A stretch of DNA of 64,000 nt, taken from Branchiostoma floridae. Lineage: Eukaryota > Chordata > Leptocardii > Amphioxiformes > Branchiostomatidae. This document shows, piece after piece, positions 34,393-46,689 of this stretch. The notes under the pieces were generated by a model. It was not told the origin of the DNA and did not search any database. It was given only the letters and a program-made list of their open reading frames with translations. Numbering within the stretch: position 1 is the first letter of the stretch; every line of letters starts with the position of its first letter. The stretch is from assembly GCF_000003815.2 (NCBI RefSeq), contig NC_049985.1, forward strand, positions 23,253,406 to 23,317,405. The letters are read 5' to 3'. Position numbers and translations under genes: made by a program.

Positions 34393-36192
34393 CAACAAAG
34401 TCGTTTGTGAGTATATGCATGGTCTCTAAAGTTAGCCTGTGCGTGTTTGTACCGTGTTTGTACGCGTTATGGACAGTGCGGTACGCGTGGGGCCAGGGAG
34501 CGTTTTCGGGACAGGCATGGCTAGCAGGCGTTCTAAAATTGCAGGCATCTCAAGGTTACAGCAACCAGTATCAAAAGAGCTCAAAAGACATGCACATGGA
34601 TGTACACGGTCAAACGTTTCTGAAAAGTAGCACTGGTTTGGCAACTATCACAGCAGAGTGCCAAATACAATCCGTACGCTTCATTGCATATCAGACAACC
34701 TTTTGGTCAATCTTTTGGACAGTTCCTTCTAAAGTCACCGATAGGTGATCTTTTGAGTGTCAGGAGTTACTAATAATACTAGTAGATGCGAGGACCGGTA
34801 TAGGTTGAAGACCTGGTCGATCTACTACATCATGTACGAATTGTCATGTCTGATAGTTCCAAAATATGCTGCGCCACAGAGTCCACGATGCCCGGCCGTG
34901 TCATGGGTGTTTTGGATGCGTCTTTGGGGGGATTCGACTTATGAAAAAATGATATTACCCACAACAAAATGTGTTAAACCTTAGCAACCTCACATTCTGG
35001 CAGCATACATAGACGCGGAAGAAATGTACCAGGCAGAAATGAAAAGGCGGTAAAACGACAAAGTACTCATTGACAATTTTACATCTTTTGGTGGAATTGT
35101 GAGTTTTGTTTGAATTGATACTGACAGTTTTTTGTCAATCTGTTAACACATTTCCAGATATGTTTGTAAGCGTAATGTAAACTTTTTATATATTTTCAGA
35201 TAGAATTAAAGAAACTGTACTTAGCAATACGTTTGTGCAGATTAGTCAACCAGGAAATTCAATAGTGAATCACTCTTTACAGCAATCAGTAGCGGCAGAG
35301 TGCAACAAACATGGATGTACGCATTTAAACTTTTGTTGGAAGCAGCGCTTGTGGGGAAACTATCTTACCTGGTTGCTTAATGCAAGCAGTACGGTTGCTC
35401 AGATCTTCCCGACAATCTTGATCCGAAGTCACCGACAGTCGAAATTTGGATTGAGATACTGGGTGTAGAAGACTGGGACAATTTGAAGACCTGGTCTACA
35501 CTTTGGTACGTGTTGTTTGTCCAAAGTTCCTAAATATACTGCGCAACAACGTTCACGATGCCCGTATAACGGGGAGTGCTGGGCGGGACTTTTCATTCAG
35601 GGCTGTGATTGGTGTAAAATGATGTCACCCACAACAAAATATGATGTAATCCACAACAAACGCACGCACGCAGAGACGTAGCAGAATTGTTTTTGGTGAA
35701 AATCATGAATTGACACAACGAAAAAGCGATTTTTGACAGTCTCTCAGCTTTTACTTTTTTTTTTACTCGGACTGTAAGTCTTGCTTAAACTGAGATAGCC
35801 AGACTGAGAGTTTCTCAACCTGACAATGTTTGGGTATGATTGGGAATTTAATGTAGAGGTTTTGTATACTAGTATGCTCAAGAAGTTAAAAAAAAAAAAC
35901 ATACCTAGCATTTCATGATGGCACTTTCTAGATTAATAAACGGCGCCAATACAAGAAGTAAAGGCCTCTGTTTTTACCGATAATCAAACTTATCGTGGTA
36001 AAGCTGCTGCAATATTATGGCTAACATCAGTTTTGGTCAATGTATGTAACGGACATGATTTTTATTTTGTTTCTACTATAGTAAGGACATTACATTCTAC
36101 TTAGTAGCAATGCTTTAATGCATGTATTGATCATACAGAAAAAATTCAGTGATTGTATTGAAAGCTGGACTTACTACTTAGCTATAAATCAC
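34393..36192. repeat. Tandem unit, copy 1 (about 1.8 kb)
   Basis: It starts at CAACAAAGTCGTTTGTGAGT. Internal landmarks are GTGCGGTACGCGTGGGGCC, GTCAAACGTTTCTGA, GAAGACCTGGTC and GATATTACCCACAACAAAATG, followed by a second half with GTACGTGTTGTTTGTCC. The same order recurs in copy 2. No protein-coding pattern is convincing. Confidence 0.8.
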
Positions 36193-38182
36193 CAACAAAG
36201 TCGTTCGTAAGTATATATGCATGGCCTCTAATGTTGATCACTGCGTGTTTGTACTCTCGTCCCGGTTTGGCGTTATGGACGGTGCGGTACGCGTGGGGCC
36301 CGGGAGCGTTTTCGGGACAGACATGGCTAGCTATAGCAGGCGATCTAAACTTACAGGCATGTCCCGGTTTGGCGTTATGGACGGTGCGGTACGCGTGGGG
36401 CCCGGGAGCGTTTTCGGGACAGACATGGCTAGCTATAGCAGGCGATCTAAACTTACAGGCATGTCCCGGTTTGGCGTTATGGACGGTGCGGTACGCGCGG
36501 GTCCCGGGAGAGTTTTCGGGACAGACATGTCTAGCAGGCGTTCTAAACTTGCAGGCATGTCTTGAGAAGATTACAACAACCAGTATCAAACGAGCTCAAC
36601 AGACATGGATGTACACGGTCAAACGTTTCTGAGAAGGAGCACTGGTTGGGCAACTATCTCAGCAGAGTGCCAACTACAATCCGTACGGTTCAGTGCATAT
36701 CAAACAACCTATTGGTCAATCTTTCGGACAATTCTGAAGTCAACGAAAGGCGATCCTTCCAGTGTGGGGAGTTACTAGTAATAGATGTGAGGACCGGTAT
36801 AGGTTGAAGACCTGGTCAAATATTTCATTACGAATTGTTTGTCTGATGGTTCTAAAATGTGCTGCGCTACAGAGTCCATGATGCCCGGCCGTGTCATGGG
36901 TGTTGTGGATGCGTCTTTTGGGGGATTCGATTTATGAAAAAATGATATCACCCACAACAAAATGTGTTAAAACTCTCAGCAATCAGACATTCCAGCAGCA
37001 TACATAGACGCGGAAGAAATGTACCAGGCAGAAATGAAAAGGCGGTAAAACGACAAAGTACTCATTGACAATTTTACATCTTTTGGTGGAATTGTGAGTT
37101 TTTTTTAATTGATACTGACAGTTTTTGTCAACCTGTTAAGACATTTTCATTGAACGTAATGTAACTTTTTATATATTTTCAGATAGAATTAAAGAAACTG
37201 TACTTAGAAATACGTTTGTGCAGATTGGTCAACCAGGAAATTCAAGAGTGAAAGTTGAATCACTCTTTACAGCAATCAGTAGCGGCAGAGTTCAACAAAC
37301 ATGGTTGTACGCGGTTAAACTTTTGTTGGAAGCAGCGCTTGTGGGGAAACTATCTCACCTGGTTGCTTAATGCAAGCAGTACGGTTGCTCAGATCTTCCG
37401 GACAATCTTGATCCGAAGTCACCAACAGTCGAAATTTGGATTGAGATACTGGGTGTGGAAGACCGGGACGATTTGAAGACCTGGTCTACACTTTGGTACG
37501 TGTTGTTTGTCCAAAGTTCCTAAATATACTGCGCAGCAACGTTGACGATGCTAGTATAACGGGGAGTGTTTGGCGGGACTTTTCATTCAGGGCTGTGATT
37601 GGTGTAAAATGATGTCACCCACAACAAATTATGATGTAATCCACAACAAACGCACGCACCGTCCGCATGCAGAGACGTGGCAGAATTGTTTTAGATGAAA
37701 ATCATGAATTGACACAACGAAAGAGCGATCTTTGACAGTCTTTCAGCTTTTACTTTTTTACTCGGACTGTAAGTCTTGCTTAATTGAGACAGCCAGACTG
37801 AGAGTTTGTCAACCTGTGGAGAAATGTTTGGGTATGATTGGGAATTTAATGTAGAGGTTTTGTATACTAGTATGTTTAAGAAGTTAAAAGAAACATACGT
37901 AGCAATTCATGATGGCACTTTAAAGATTAATAAACGGAGCCAATACAAGAAGTAAAGGCCTCTATTTTAACTGATAATCAATCTTATCAGGGTAAAGCTG
38001 CTGCAATATTTTGGATAACATCAACTTTAGTCAATGTATGAACGGACATGATTTTTATTTTGGTGTCTACTAAGGACATTACATTCTACTTAGTAGCAAT
38101 GCTTCAATGCATGTAATGATCATTCCAAAAAAAATTCAGTGATTGTATTGAAAGCTGGACTTACTACTTAATTAGTTATCTC
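36193..38182. repeat. Tandem unit, copy 2 (about 2.0 kb)
   Basis: Homologous to copy 1 along its full length and about 190 bp longer because of two extra 102-bp minisatellite units. A diverged third copy starts at 38183, and further fragments are at about 40060-40480, 41840-41930 and 46690-47290. Confidence 0.8.
36261..36566. repeat. 102-bp minisatellite, three copies
   Basis: Copies start at 36261, 36363 and 36465 with CCCGGTTTGGCGTTATGGAC. The first two are identical and the third is slightly diverged and shorter. The period is a multiple of three, so several frames stay open through the array. Copy 1 of the larger unit holds a single version at about 34460-34560. Confidence 0.95.
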
Positions 38183-38830
38183 CAACGAAGTTGTTCGTAA
38201 GCAGATGCATGACTTATAACGGTGGTCACACTTACGCCACATCTTCAGAAAAGACGCTGGAGCCGCATGTTCCCCGTTGAGGAACTTTATTCGAACCGAC
38301 ACACAACAAACATGTTTCGCCGTGTGGCTTTCTCGGGGTTATGGGCTCGAATGAGCATAGTACAGCATGTCCTCGCTTTTTTAGGCCAAGTGCATAGTGC
38401 ACTGATCAGGTGCAAGGTATCCTAGGTGGCTTAACCAATCACAGTTCAGTACGGTAGTGCAGTCTGCTCTAGGACTGGTGCATTACATGACCTCACTTAA
38501 CCTTTAGAAAATGTACAATCTCGGTCAGAAGTCACCGACAGTCAGTCTTTTCAGTGCCGAGAGAAACTGGATATGGAGGACCGAAAAAGTTGAAGACCTG
38601 GTCTTTTTTTCTGCGTGTTGTTTGTCCGATGATTAAAATTGTGCTTTGCCAAGTGTACTGCCCGTATTATGGACAAGAGTGGTGGGCGGTACTTTTGAAC
38701 GCTTTGATTGGTGCAAAATGATGTCACCCACAACAGAAATTGTGAATAATGACATCATTCACGCATCGATGTGACGTGACAGATATGTACACAACAAAAC
38801 CTTTACAAAACTGATAACTTTTCAAAACGG
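38183..38830. repeat. Tandem unit, diverged partial copy 3
   Basis: It starts CAACGAAGTTGTTCGTAAG. Conserved landmarks are GAAGTCACCGACAGTC, GAAGACCTGGTC, GTGTTGTTTGTCCGATG and ATGATGTCACCCACAACA. Confidence 0.65.
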
Positions 38831-39261
38831 AACAAAAACCATCTATGTTTGTTGAGTGCCACAAAGATTCTTGCTTAAATCGAGACAGTTTTTCGGAATC
38901 GTTGAGAAATTGTTTTGTACGATTATGAATGTAGCGATTTGGTACATTTTCACCTCAATCTTTAAAAAACGACACTTATTAGTAAATCACGCCAATAGAA
39001 TACGTTATAGGCATCTGTATTTACCCATAATTAACATAGGACAGTAAAACTGATTCAACTTTCTAGCTTACCTCAACCATTTGTCAATGGACATGAGTAA
39101 TTGAAAGTTTATTTGCAAGTTCATGCCCGTAGGCTAATTGCAAGTACATGGTAGAAACAAGATAGGAAATATGCATGTAACAAAATAGAACTGTGCTAAA
39201 TATTATTATACAAAGAGACTACTCGAATACTATATCTAGATAGGTTGGGTTTGACTTCTTT

Positions 39262-39385
39262 TTTGGAAACTGCCTGTCAACAAACACGAAAAAATTGAAA
39301 ATTTCTTTAAAATACGTGAAATTGTTGCCAACGGGTTTTTAGGAAAACTCACCAAATTTGGTGGCTCCAGCGTAAGCCATTCTAA
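39262..39385. mobile_element. TTAA-family element fragment
   Basis: CTGCCTGTCAACAAACACG and GGAAAACTCACCAAATTTGG match a sub-terminal part of the complete TTAA-family copies. Both ends are missing. Confidence 0.55.
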
Positions 39386-39539
39386 ATCAACCAACTGGGC
39401 ACATTTCAGAAAACATTGAGACAAAACTGTGCAGCACACGTACACGGTAAGATTTGACGTGTACACACTGCCAGCTTTCATTTAATATCGACGAGGCACA
39501 TGCGAGGGGTTGCTTTTCTAACTATCATGATCTGTTGGA

Positions 39540-39660
39540 AGATGCTCCAGTTACTGTCAGGTTCCCCGGAGCTCGCGCGGGGAGCCCCGGTAACGCGATA
39601 CCCTACGTTCGAATGGAAACTTTGGGCCAAATTTAACCATCGTGATGCTACGAACCAAGT
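39540..39660. repeat. Dispersed repeat, inverted relative to 10575-10700
   Basis: CAGTTACTGTCAGG, GAGCTCGCGCGGGGAGC and AAATTTAACCATCGTGATGC are the reverse complement of the order in intron 6 of the MACPF gene. Confidence 0.5.
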
Positions 39661-39699
39661 TTATTTATATGCAAACTTTTTTATGTAGCAGCGTCAGAG

Positions 39700-40060
39700 G
39701 TAAAACTATTCCTTCTGGGTGTTAAATACACACTAAACCAAATCCACTCTTTTAGCACACTTAAAGCATGCGTAATTGTTACGTTTTGGCACTCTTTAAG
39801 CTTCTTTGAACAATATTTACGCCTGCTTAAATATCATATCTACATCACATTTAAGCCTAGATTCCCTAAATCGCGATTGGTGCCACTCATTTGAGCAACA
39901 TTTAAGCACCGTTAAGTATGCTTAATTCCGATTTTTTTAACTGTTAAATAATGTGAATTAAGTTGTCTTTCAGTTTTCTTAAAGATTAATCAATGGTACT
40001 CATTTAGGATTCGTACATCGGTTGTAAATATCGATATTTAAGCTTGCTATGAGCTACCTT
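39700..40060. other. AT-rich stretch with repeated TTTAAGC motifs, no gene
   Basis: ATTTAAGC/GCTTAAA motifs recur at irregular spacing (for example 39760-40045). I cannot define a unit or an element. Confidence 0.4.
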
Positions 40061-40617
40061 ATTTTAATGATATATTACCGAAGCGGTTCGTTCGATGCCG
40101 GACAATCTTCCTGAAAATGTCGCTCTGTTGTCAGTGACAGTCGTTCTTTTGAGATTTGGGTACAACTGGATGTGGAGGACCAGGAGAAGTTGAAGACCTG
40201 GGTTTAAAACGTTGGCCTGTGTTCTTGTCTGATGGTCTATGCCCTTTCCGATCTGATTGTACATACTGTAATGTTTATATGTCCCGTTCCATGCTTATAT
40301 GTTTTATGTTTATACGAGTATGTCCTGTTTACATAGACGACAGTTGGTCAAAACATTACATATGATAAAACATTGCACCGTAAATCTGCTACGATATTTT
40401 GGCAACAGTGGCAAAGGGGAACTTTCGGCGAATGTAAACAGGACGTAGCGGTATTGATGCTTCTAGATCAATAGTGGATCTGCCAATTATACAAATCTAC
40501 CGTGTCCTTAATAGAATACAGCAACCAGCAACCAGTAGCAGATGTTAAAAAACATGAATTTGTATGTTAAGTTCGTCACAAATTGAACTTGGTTCTATTG
40601 TTGGTTGACCGATGGTT

Positions 40618-41112
40618 CTATAATAAGGGGGAGACATTAGTACCAACTTTTTGAAATACGCAATCTAAAATATAGAAATAGAAATCACAAAATTTAGGCA
40701 ACTGTAAAACTCTAACCCCCCTGTACATACCCCCTGCTAAGGTCTGCAAGCACTGGCGACATTCCTTCAGTTCTTTTTGCACACAGTGTGTGATTAAATG
40801 ATACATTACACTCCAAAATACCTTTCTATCAGGGTTTGGTTTGTCACATTCTTTGTTGCATGCCTGTACAATTCCTAGGGCATTCCCTATCAGTTGACCT
40901 GAGCTGACCCAACCATCCCCCTGATCCCAGCTTCCTAGGACATGAACCAAATTCCATTTCACATTCATCAAGGCTAACATTCCATACATGCCTGTGAACA
41001 TGCCAGGCTTACATTCCATACATGCCCGTCGAAACATGCCTGTACAATTCCTAGGGCATTCCCTATCAGTTGACCTGAGCTGACCCAACCACCCCCCTGA
41101 TCCCACATGCAA
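40618..41112 (-). other. Open frame of 164 codons over a duplicated block, unlikely to be a gene
   Basis: The frame owes part of its length to a duplicated block of about 68 bp (40861-40928 and 41041-41108; GACCTGAGCTGACCCAACCA in both). No known domain, signal peptide or splice context supports it. Confidence 0.3.
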
Positions 41113-41172
41113 ATGATTTTCAGTACTGCCTGAAAACGAATGGGTCCCGCCTATGTGCAGCTATATAATGTG

Positions 41173-41690
41173 CACTGCCAAAAGTGATTTTTGCCTGTTT
41201 CCCTTACCCCATGGACAATTCTTACATGAAGAAAACTATTCTTACAAGCAGGAAATGTAGAATAAAATTCAAGCAAAACAAGAAACTACAAAAAAAAAAG
41301 ATTAATTCTCACGCGAAGAACAATTTTCTTATTCTTCTGTGATGAAGAAATTTTTTCTTAAAGATTTTCACACCTAAGAATTTTCTGGAATTAAAACAAA
41401 ATCTTCTTGTTTCTTCTTATGATGCAAGAAAAATAATCTAAAAATGCTTGCTTTTTTTCTAACTCTTAAGACATACAAGAAATTTTGCTCTTGACGTAAG
41501 AAAAGTATTCTTGGTGTAAGAATATTCTCAAAAATGTCTCAAAAATACAAGCAAAAATTTGCTTACCCCATGGACAAGCACGTTTTCCTAAGATTTGTTG
41601 GGGACAGAATAATTTTCTTCCTGGAACATAAATTTTCTGTGAGAAAGAAAAACAAGATAAAGAAGAAAAAAACATTTTTGGTAGTGTAAT
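41173..41690. mobile_element. MITE with CACTACCAAAAATG-type repeats, copy 2
   Basis: The left end is CACTGCCAAAAGTG and the right end CATTTTTGGTAGTG. It is inverted and homologous to 6589-7070, including the CCCATGGACAA motif and the AAGAAAAAT-rich arms. Confidence 0.65.
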
Positions 41691-42294
41691 GAGCCCTGCG
41701 GAGCTGACTCGTCACAGCTAGACATATGACATATTTTTGCGGTTTTTGGGGTTCACCGCGAACTTAAAAGTACCACAACCCTTATACCCTATCAAGTAGC
41801 AATGGTGGAAATGTTTGATTCATATAATTAACATTCAGAAAAAATTTTTGTGATTGCGTTCAAACCTCAAATTGCTACTTAATCATAAATCATAAAAACT
41901 TCGAGGTTGTTCGTAATGTCATATTCACATGTATCGCACGATGTACCTACGATAGCTTCCCCCCTTAAATCGTATGATGATCGCGGTTAATCGTAGGTAA
42001 ATAGTAGGTAAAATCCGCCATTGATCGTGCGGCGTGATGTGATGTTAAAAAAGGAATTCAGCGTCGCAAGGTTTTTTTTACTTGTGACTCTTCTGAATCG
42101 CCACCTTGATTCTTTCAATCGTTCAAAAGTTGACCTAGCTGTTGAATCAACATGCCTCTTGCGGAAGAAAAGATTTGTTCGGGGAGACATGTGCAAACCA
42201 CCCACTTGGCAATCTGACTCTAGACACAAAGTGGCTGTGATCTGATCTAATAATTATAAACCCACAATTTACCTACGATGCCTACGATTCACCA

Positions 42295-42413
42295 CGTGTC
42301 ACAAAAAACAGTCTGGCACTTGGAACATTTAGCCTTGAACGCAGGCTTTTCTAAGGGCGCGCTGTTCTCTGGTGGCTATTGTGCAATAAAGGTCTTCATT
42401 CATTCATTCATTG
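42295..42413 (+). mobile_element. Non-LTR 3' terminus with ATTC tail
   Basis: It ends TTGTGCAATAAAGG followed by a (TTCA)n-type tail. It shares the GTGCAATAAAGG terminus with 3540-4128 and 52860-52957. No RT remains. Confidence 0.5.
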
Positions 42414-42699
42414 TTATTTGATGGCTCCAGGTCTTGAAATCGGTTATATAGACGGAAACTGAAACCACCAGAACTTGCACCAAAATTTATTATTTTCACT
42501 CCGCGTACCTTCATTATTTATAGATACCATTAAACTGATTTTATGGATGTTTTTAGGTCCATTTCTGACCATGACTGTATATTCTTGCCTCCCGTGCCCA
42601 GGTATTCAGTCCAAATGACCTGAAATTTGGTATTATACTGCGTGAGATAGTTATTAAAAGTACCACGTTATCATTTTTGGCCCAAAATTACTTCATAAT

Positions 42700-42972
42700 G
42701 ATTTATAAGCCGGTTTGGCGGGGTATCTACGTATATTTTCTCGCGTTTCACGCGTTTCGCGCGTGTCACCATATATGGTCACGTTCTCGCGAGTGACGTA
42801 ATGTGGTGAAAGCTGTGAGTTGTGGCTAAATGTAATTACACGTCACCAATACGCGCGGCACTTAGCGGAAGCGATGACCTGATTGGGTACAGCCAATGAG
42901 GAAGTGTCTTTCAAATTATCAGCTTAATACCATACCGGGAGAACATGTCGTCGGGGAAGAAATTTGTTAAAA
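42700..42972 (+). promoter_or_regulatory. CpG-rich promoter-like patch with short possible first exon
   Basis: TTTCGCGCGTGTCACC, TTCTCGCGAGTGACGTAATG (a TCTCGCGAG-type box next to a CRE-like TGACGTAA) and CCAATGAG (CCAAT) lie within 250 bp of an ATG at 42945. The frame MSSGKKFVK ends at a perfect donor GTAAGTAA. No second exon could be matched. It may be a host gene start or a transposon promoter. Confidence 0.35.
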
Positions 42973-43027
42973 GTAAGTAAAAATTCGTACTGTTTATCTT
43001 AAAATTGGCTACAATACACAAACACGG

Positions 43028-44178
43028 TGTGACAGCGTTCTCGCCCCCCCCCCCGTGATCTCGCCCCCCCCCCGGGGGCGAAATCACTAGCGATCTCGCC
43101 CCCCCGGGGCGAAATCACTAGCGATCTCGCCCTCCCCGGCTAGTGATCTCGCCCCCTACCTCGCCCCCCTTTGGCGATTTCGCCCCCCCCCAAAAAAAAA
43201 CGGGTTTACATGACATTTTAGAAGTTGATTGGTATAAATCACAAAATGTAGTTTCAGAATGATATAAGTACACGAGTTTGATACATAACTCCATTCATAG
43301 TATCAATATTAACATAATTACATGGTAATAAGATAGTTGAACTTGTTTCAGACAAGGAGGGTTTGGTCCCTTGTATTCCCATTATTGCATATACCTGAGT
43401 CTTGACATAAGATGTATTTCATTGTATTCACCTGTCCTCAAGCAACCTATATATCTCCAATATGAAGTCTCTACAATGAAGTGACCACAAAAGAACTATG
43501 TAATGTCTTTATTAATTATGCAAATATTAGGTATTAATTAGAATAACGCACATTTTGGTATATGCACCTGGCCAAGGGATATCTTCACCTCCAACATGAC
43601 TGTCTTTTCTAGTATTTAGGAACTGATGCATTTACCCGTGTTTATTAAGACAGGTACTTTACCAGTGTTTGTGTAGCATTCAGCAACAGCTATATCAACT
43701 TGCGCGTAGATAGTGTTTATAATGAGAAACTATTATTCACGTGTGTTTTTGTTAGTGCTTTGGAAATGTTTCCAGCACAAGAAAGAAAACACTGTGACAA
43801 ATTGAAAACATATAGCTGACGTATTCCGTACCATAGACGGTGTTGATTTATACGTTCGCAGTAGCACTGTTTTATGCCACCTCAGCTGCAAAAATTGTCT
43901 TTTTTCATTTCAATGTCATGTTTGCACCGAACAATATAATATCGACTTTCGAGGTATGACATCTTACGGTACGGTAATAAGGTGCCATATAGGTACCAGG
44001 TAACACACCATATACGTTACTCCCCAGGTGCAGTATAGTACCAGGTAGCGCACCTGTAATATGTAGTAGCCAGCTGCTCTGGGGGGGGGGGGGGCGAAAA
44101 CGCTAAAGGGGGGCGAAAACGCTAGTGATCTCGCCCCCCGGGGGGGCGAAATCGCCGGGGGACGAAATCGCTGTCACA
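43028..44178. mobile_element. Complete TGTGACAGCG/CTCGCCCC inverted-repeat element, ACGG target duplication
   Basis: The ends are TGTGACAGCG and CGCTGTCACA, flanked by ACGG on both sides (43024-43027 and 44179-44182). Subterminal arrays of GCGATCTCGCCCCCC and GGGGGGCGAAATC face each other. At 1151 bp I see no transposase. It sits 56 bp after the putative donor at 42973. Confidence 0.8.
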
Positions 44179-44182
44179 ACGG

Positions 44183-45540
44183 TCACAAATTCGGGTAGCT
44201 TGTCGTCTTTATTGTGTAGTTTTTGTACGTTTAATTTACGCAAATTTAGATTGTCTGGTTTAGCAATACAGCAGGGCGTACAGAATGGCGCGGTGAGTGG
44301 TACATGAAACTACACAAAGGATACTAATTATCGTATTGTATTCTATTTTCTACTGGATGAAGAGGATGCACCACCAGTTGTGCAGACACATGGGATTGTG
44401 CCTTGATAGAAGGTGTCAATTTCACAGTGCTAAATTTATTATTGGCCGGGTGCTGGAACTATGGCCTGTCAGAGGGTACAATAGTCAACTGGCTACAAGG
44501 GGCACCAACAGACACCAAGAAGAGGATACCAAAGTCAAGTGCAAGAAGTGTTCCCACATACATTATGAAATTATGACAGAAACACCAGCTTTATATATGA
44601 TTTGTGTATTTGTGACAATATTGTAACTAAATGATAATTGTAAATATTACAATATCAACCATTTGTTTGTTTGAACATTTATTTATTCATGAGAAGCTCA
44701 AATCGGTCAGCAGGTCGCTTTTAATTGAGGTCATGAGGGAGGTAAGGGTCAGATAAAATATAACAGAGATACAGATCACATTCAACATATATCACCACAC
44801 ATACATGGTACAAACCATATAGTAGGGCTATCTTCATAGTCCGTGTCCGTTCGTTTTTGGTCATTTCCTTTACTTCAAGAGTCTCTTAAAGCAGGTCAGG
44901 CATGTCAGACAGACCAAGAATTTAAGTGTAGTGCAGTTTACTTTGTGGGGTCTGTTTGTATGAAGATTGATAATGCTTGTGACAGCCTTAAATAAGTACA
45001 GTAACTGGTCCTTGTCTTGTGTAAATAAGCAGGAAAACTTCAAATTATAACCACTTCATTGTCAGCTGTTGGTACGTAATACCAAAGTTTAGGGTTGCAC
45101 AACGTGTTGCATCTGCAGAAAAAACAATTTCCGTTTGTGAAACAAAAACTTTCTTTCTTGAAGTTGAAATACAACGGTGCCCTCTTTGTTAATGTGTGAA
45201 ACACTATCATGCTGTATGCGTGTTGTAATCAAGAAATAAAAGTTAAATTACCGTACAGTACTACTGATAGTATAGTAGCACCGTAGTTCTGGATCATTCT
45301 CACATGGGATTTACTTTTTCAAATTCAATTTTGGAACAGTCCATGTTTTCATAAAGGGGGTGAGCGGAGTGAAAATAGCTGAATTTGCTCCTAAGCAAAT
45401 ACCGGCATTTCTAGTTAATCTTTCATGTCATTATAGTGCATGAACTAGTCAACGCGGAAATCGCGCTATGTATGTGACGGGGCCCTAAAAAGATACGTGT
45501 CTCTAAATCCATCCATCCATCAATCAATCAATCAATCAAC
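44183..45540. other. No supported gene
   Basis: An open frame (44297-44626, plus) with Cys pairs (KVKCKKCS) exists but has no supporting splice or domain evidence. The rest is AT-rich unique sequence, ending in (ATCA)n-like repeats at 45507-45538. Confidence 0.35.
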
Positions 45541-45541
45541 C

Positions 45542-46075
45542 ACGTAGGACCGCGTAGCACAGTGGTATTGTGTTCGGCCCGTGACCAAGAGGTTGCATTT
45601 TTTTTGCGGGTTCGAATCCAGCTGCGTGTCGCCTATCTTGTGTCCTTGGGAAAGGCACTTTACACGACTTTCCTCACTTTACTCAGGTGAAAATGAGTAT
45701 CTAGCTTCGGCTAGGGGCCGTCCCTCGGATAGGACGTTAAATGGAGGTCCCGTGTCTGGGGAGAGCGATACCCCAGGCACGTTTAAGAACCCACCACACG
45801 TGCGATGGTGCGGTGTGAGTGGTCCAAAACCTATAGTACTTTGGCCGCACCTGGGACAATTACTGTCGTATTGAGGTCACCTGAGTGGCGCCGAATGGCA
45901 GCTCGCTCCAGACACTTGCGACAGTCGTATTGAGGTCACCTGAGTGGCGCCGAATGGCAGCTCGCTCCAGACCCTTGCGATTTAGCCCCACCCATTGTAA
46001 GCTCCTCGCAATTCAGCCCCTGACTGCAAAGAGTGAGTAGCCGGCCCACCCAATAACGATAACATAACAACATGA
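45542..46075 (+). repeat. tRNA-derived SINE with internal 60-bp duplication
   Basis: The head has an A-box-like TAGCACAGTGGT and a B box GGGTTCGAATCC. The body has CCTTGGGAAAGGCACTTTAC, shared with 60299-60440. A 60-bp block (GTCGTATTGAGGTCACCTGA...) is repeated at about 45866 and 45926. ATCAATCAATCA-type sequence flanks it on both sides. Confidence 0.75.
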
Positions 46076-46343
46076 ACCAATCAATCAATCAGTAAAAGCT
46101 GGTCTGGGCGTGTGTGCTCGCTCGTCCAGGCCCGGGGAGTCGGACGGTGCGGTATATATGGTACGGGCTTGGATGGGTACGTGTACAGATGTACAGAAAA
46201 TTGATGATGGAGAAATTTTGAATACATTGTATGTTCAAAGTCCTTTTGAGCCCTATTTCCCACCGTAGGACGTTCTCAGATGGCCAATATTACCTACGGT
46301 TTTCTTGCGATTCACCAACGGGTTAATCCGATTGACGTAGGTA

Positions 46344-46550
46344 AGGGCGCGGTCAAATATTTCGTGCGATCGTCGTACGACTTTGATGCCATAAGATTTT
46401 AAAGGAGGCTGTGACAGAACCAACCACTGACATGGATCCAGGTCAGCTTGCAAAATAGCTAACATTTAAAGGAAACATGCATGGATATTCCCCAAAACAC
46501 AGAAGTTGGCAGTTGTATAACGACCGCACGACCTTTGTGTCCGCGCCTCA
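46344..46550. mobile_element. Short AGGGCGCGGTCA inverted-repeat MITE
   Basis: The left end is AGGGCGCGGTCAAATATTTC and the right end ACCGCACGACCTTTGTGTCC. Interior CAGAACCAACCACTGACA is shared with the element at 3268-4583. Confidence 0.65.
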
Positions 46551-46689
46551 ATTTCACGGGCTCGGATCTTTTCTTAATTTACGCGCCTTCGAAACAGACA
46601 GGGTCAACAACCTGTCATATCTTGGGAATGATACTTGCAATCATCACTTTCATGCAGGTACTTGTATGCAGATCTCAATAAACTAGTAT

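Noticed and set aside
36182-36632. Overlapping 110-135-codon open frames on both strands
   Set aside because: They result from a 102-bp repeat with a period divisible by three, and no domain is recognisable.
40618-41112. 164-codon frame as a Cys-rich secreted protein
   Set aside because: Its length depends on a duplicated block, there is no signal peptide, and no splice sites support it.
44297-44626. 109-codon frame with CKKC as a transposase zinc region
   Set aside because: Only one Cys pair and no other transposase motif. The neighbouring frames are closed.
45542-45615. Possible tRNA gene
   Set aside because: A and B boxes are present but the variable and anticodon regions are distorted by a T-run, and the body is shared with another copy, so it is a SINE head.
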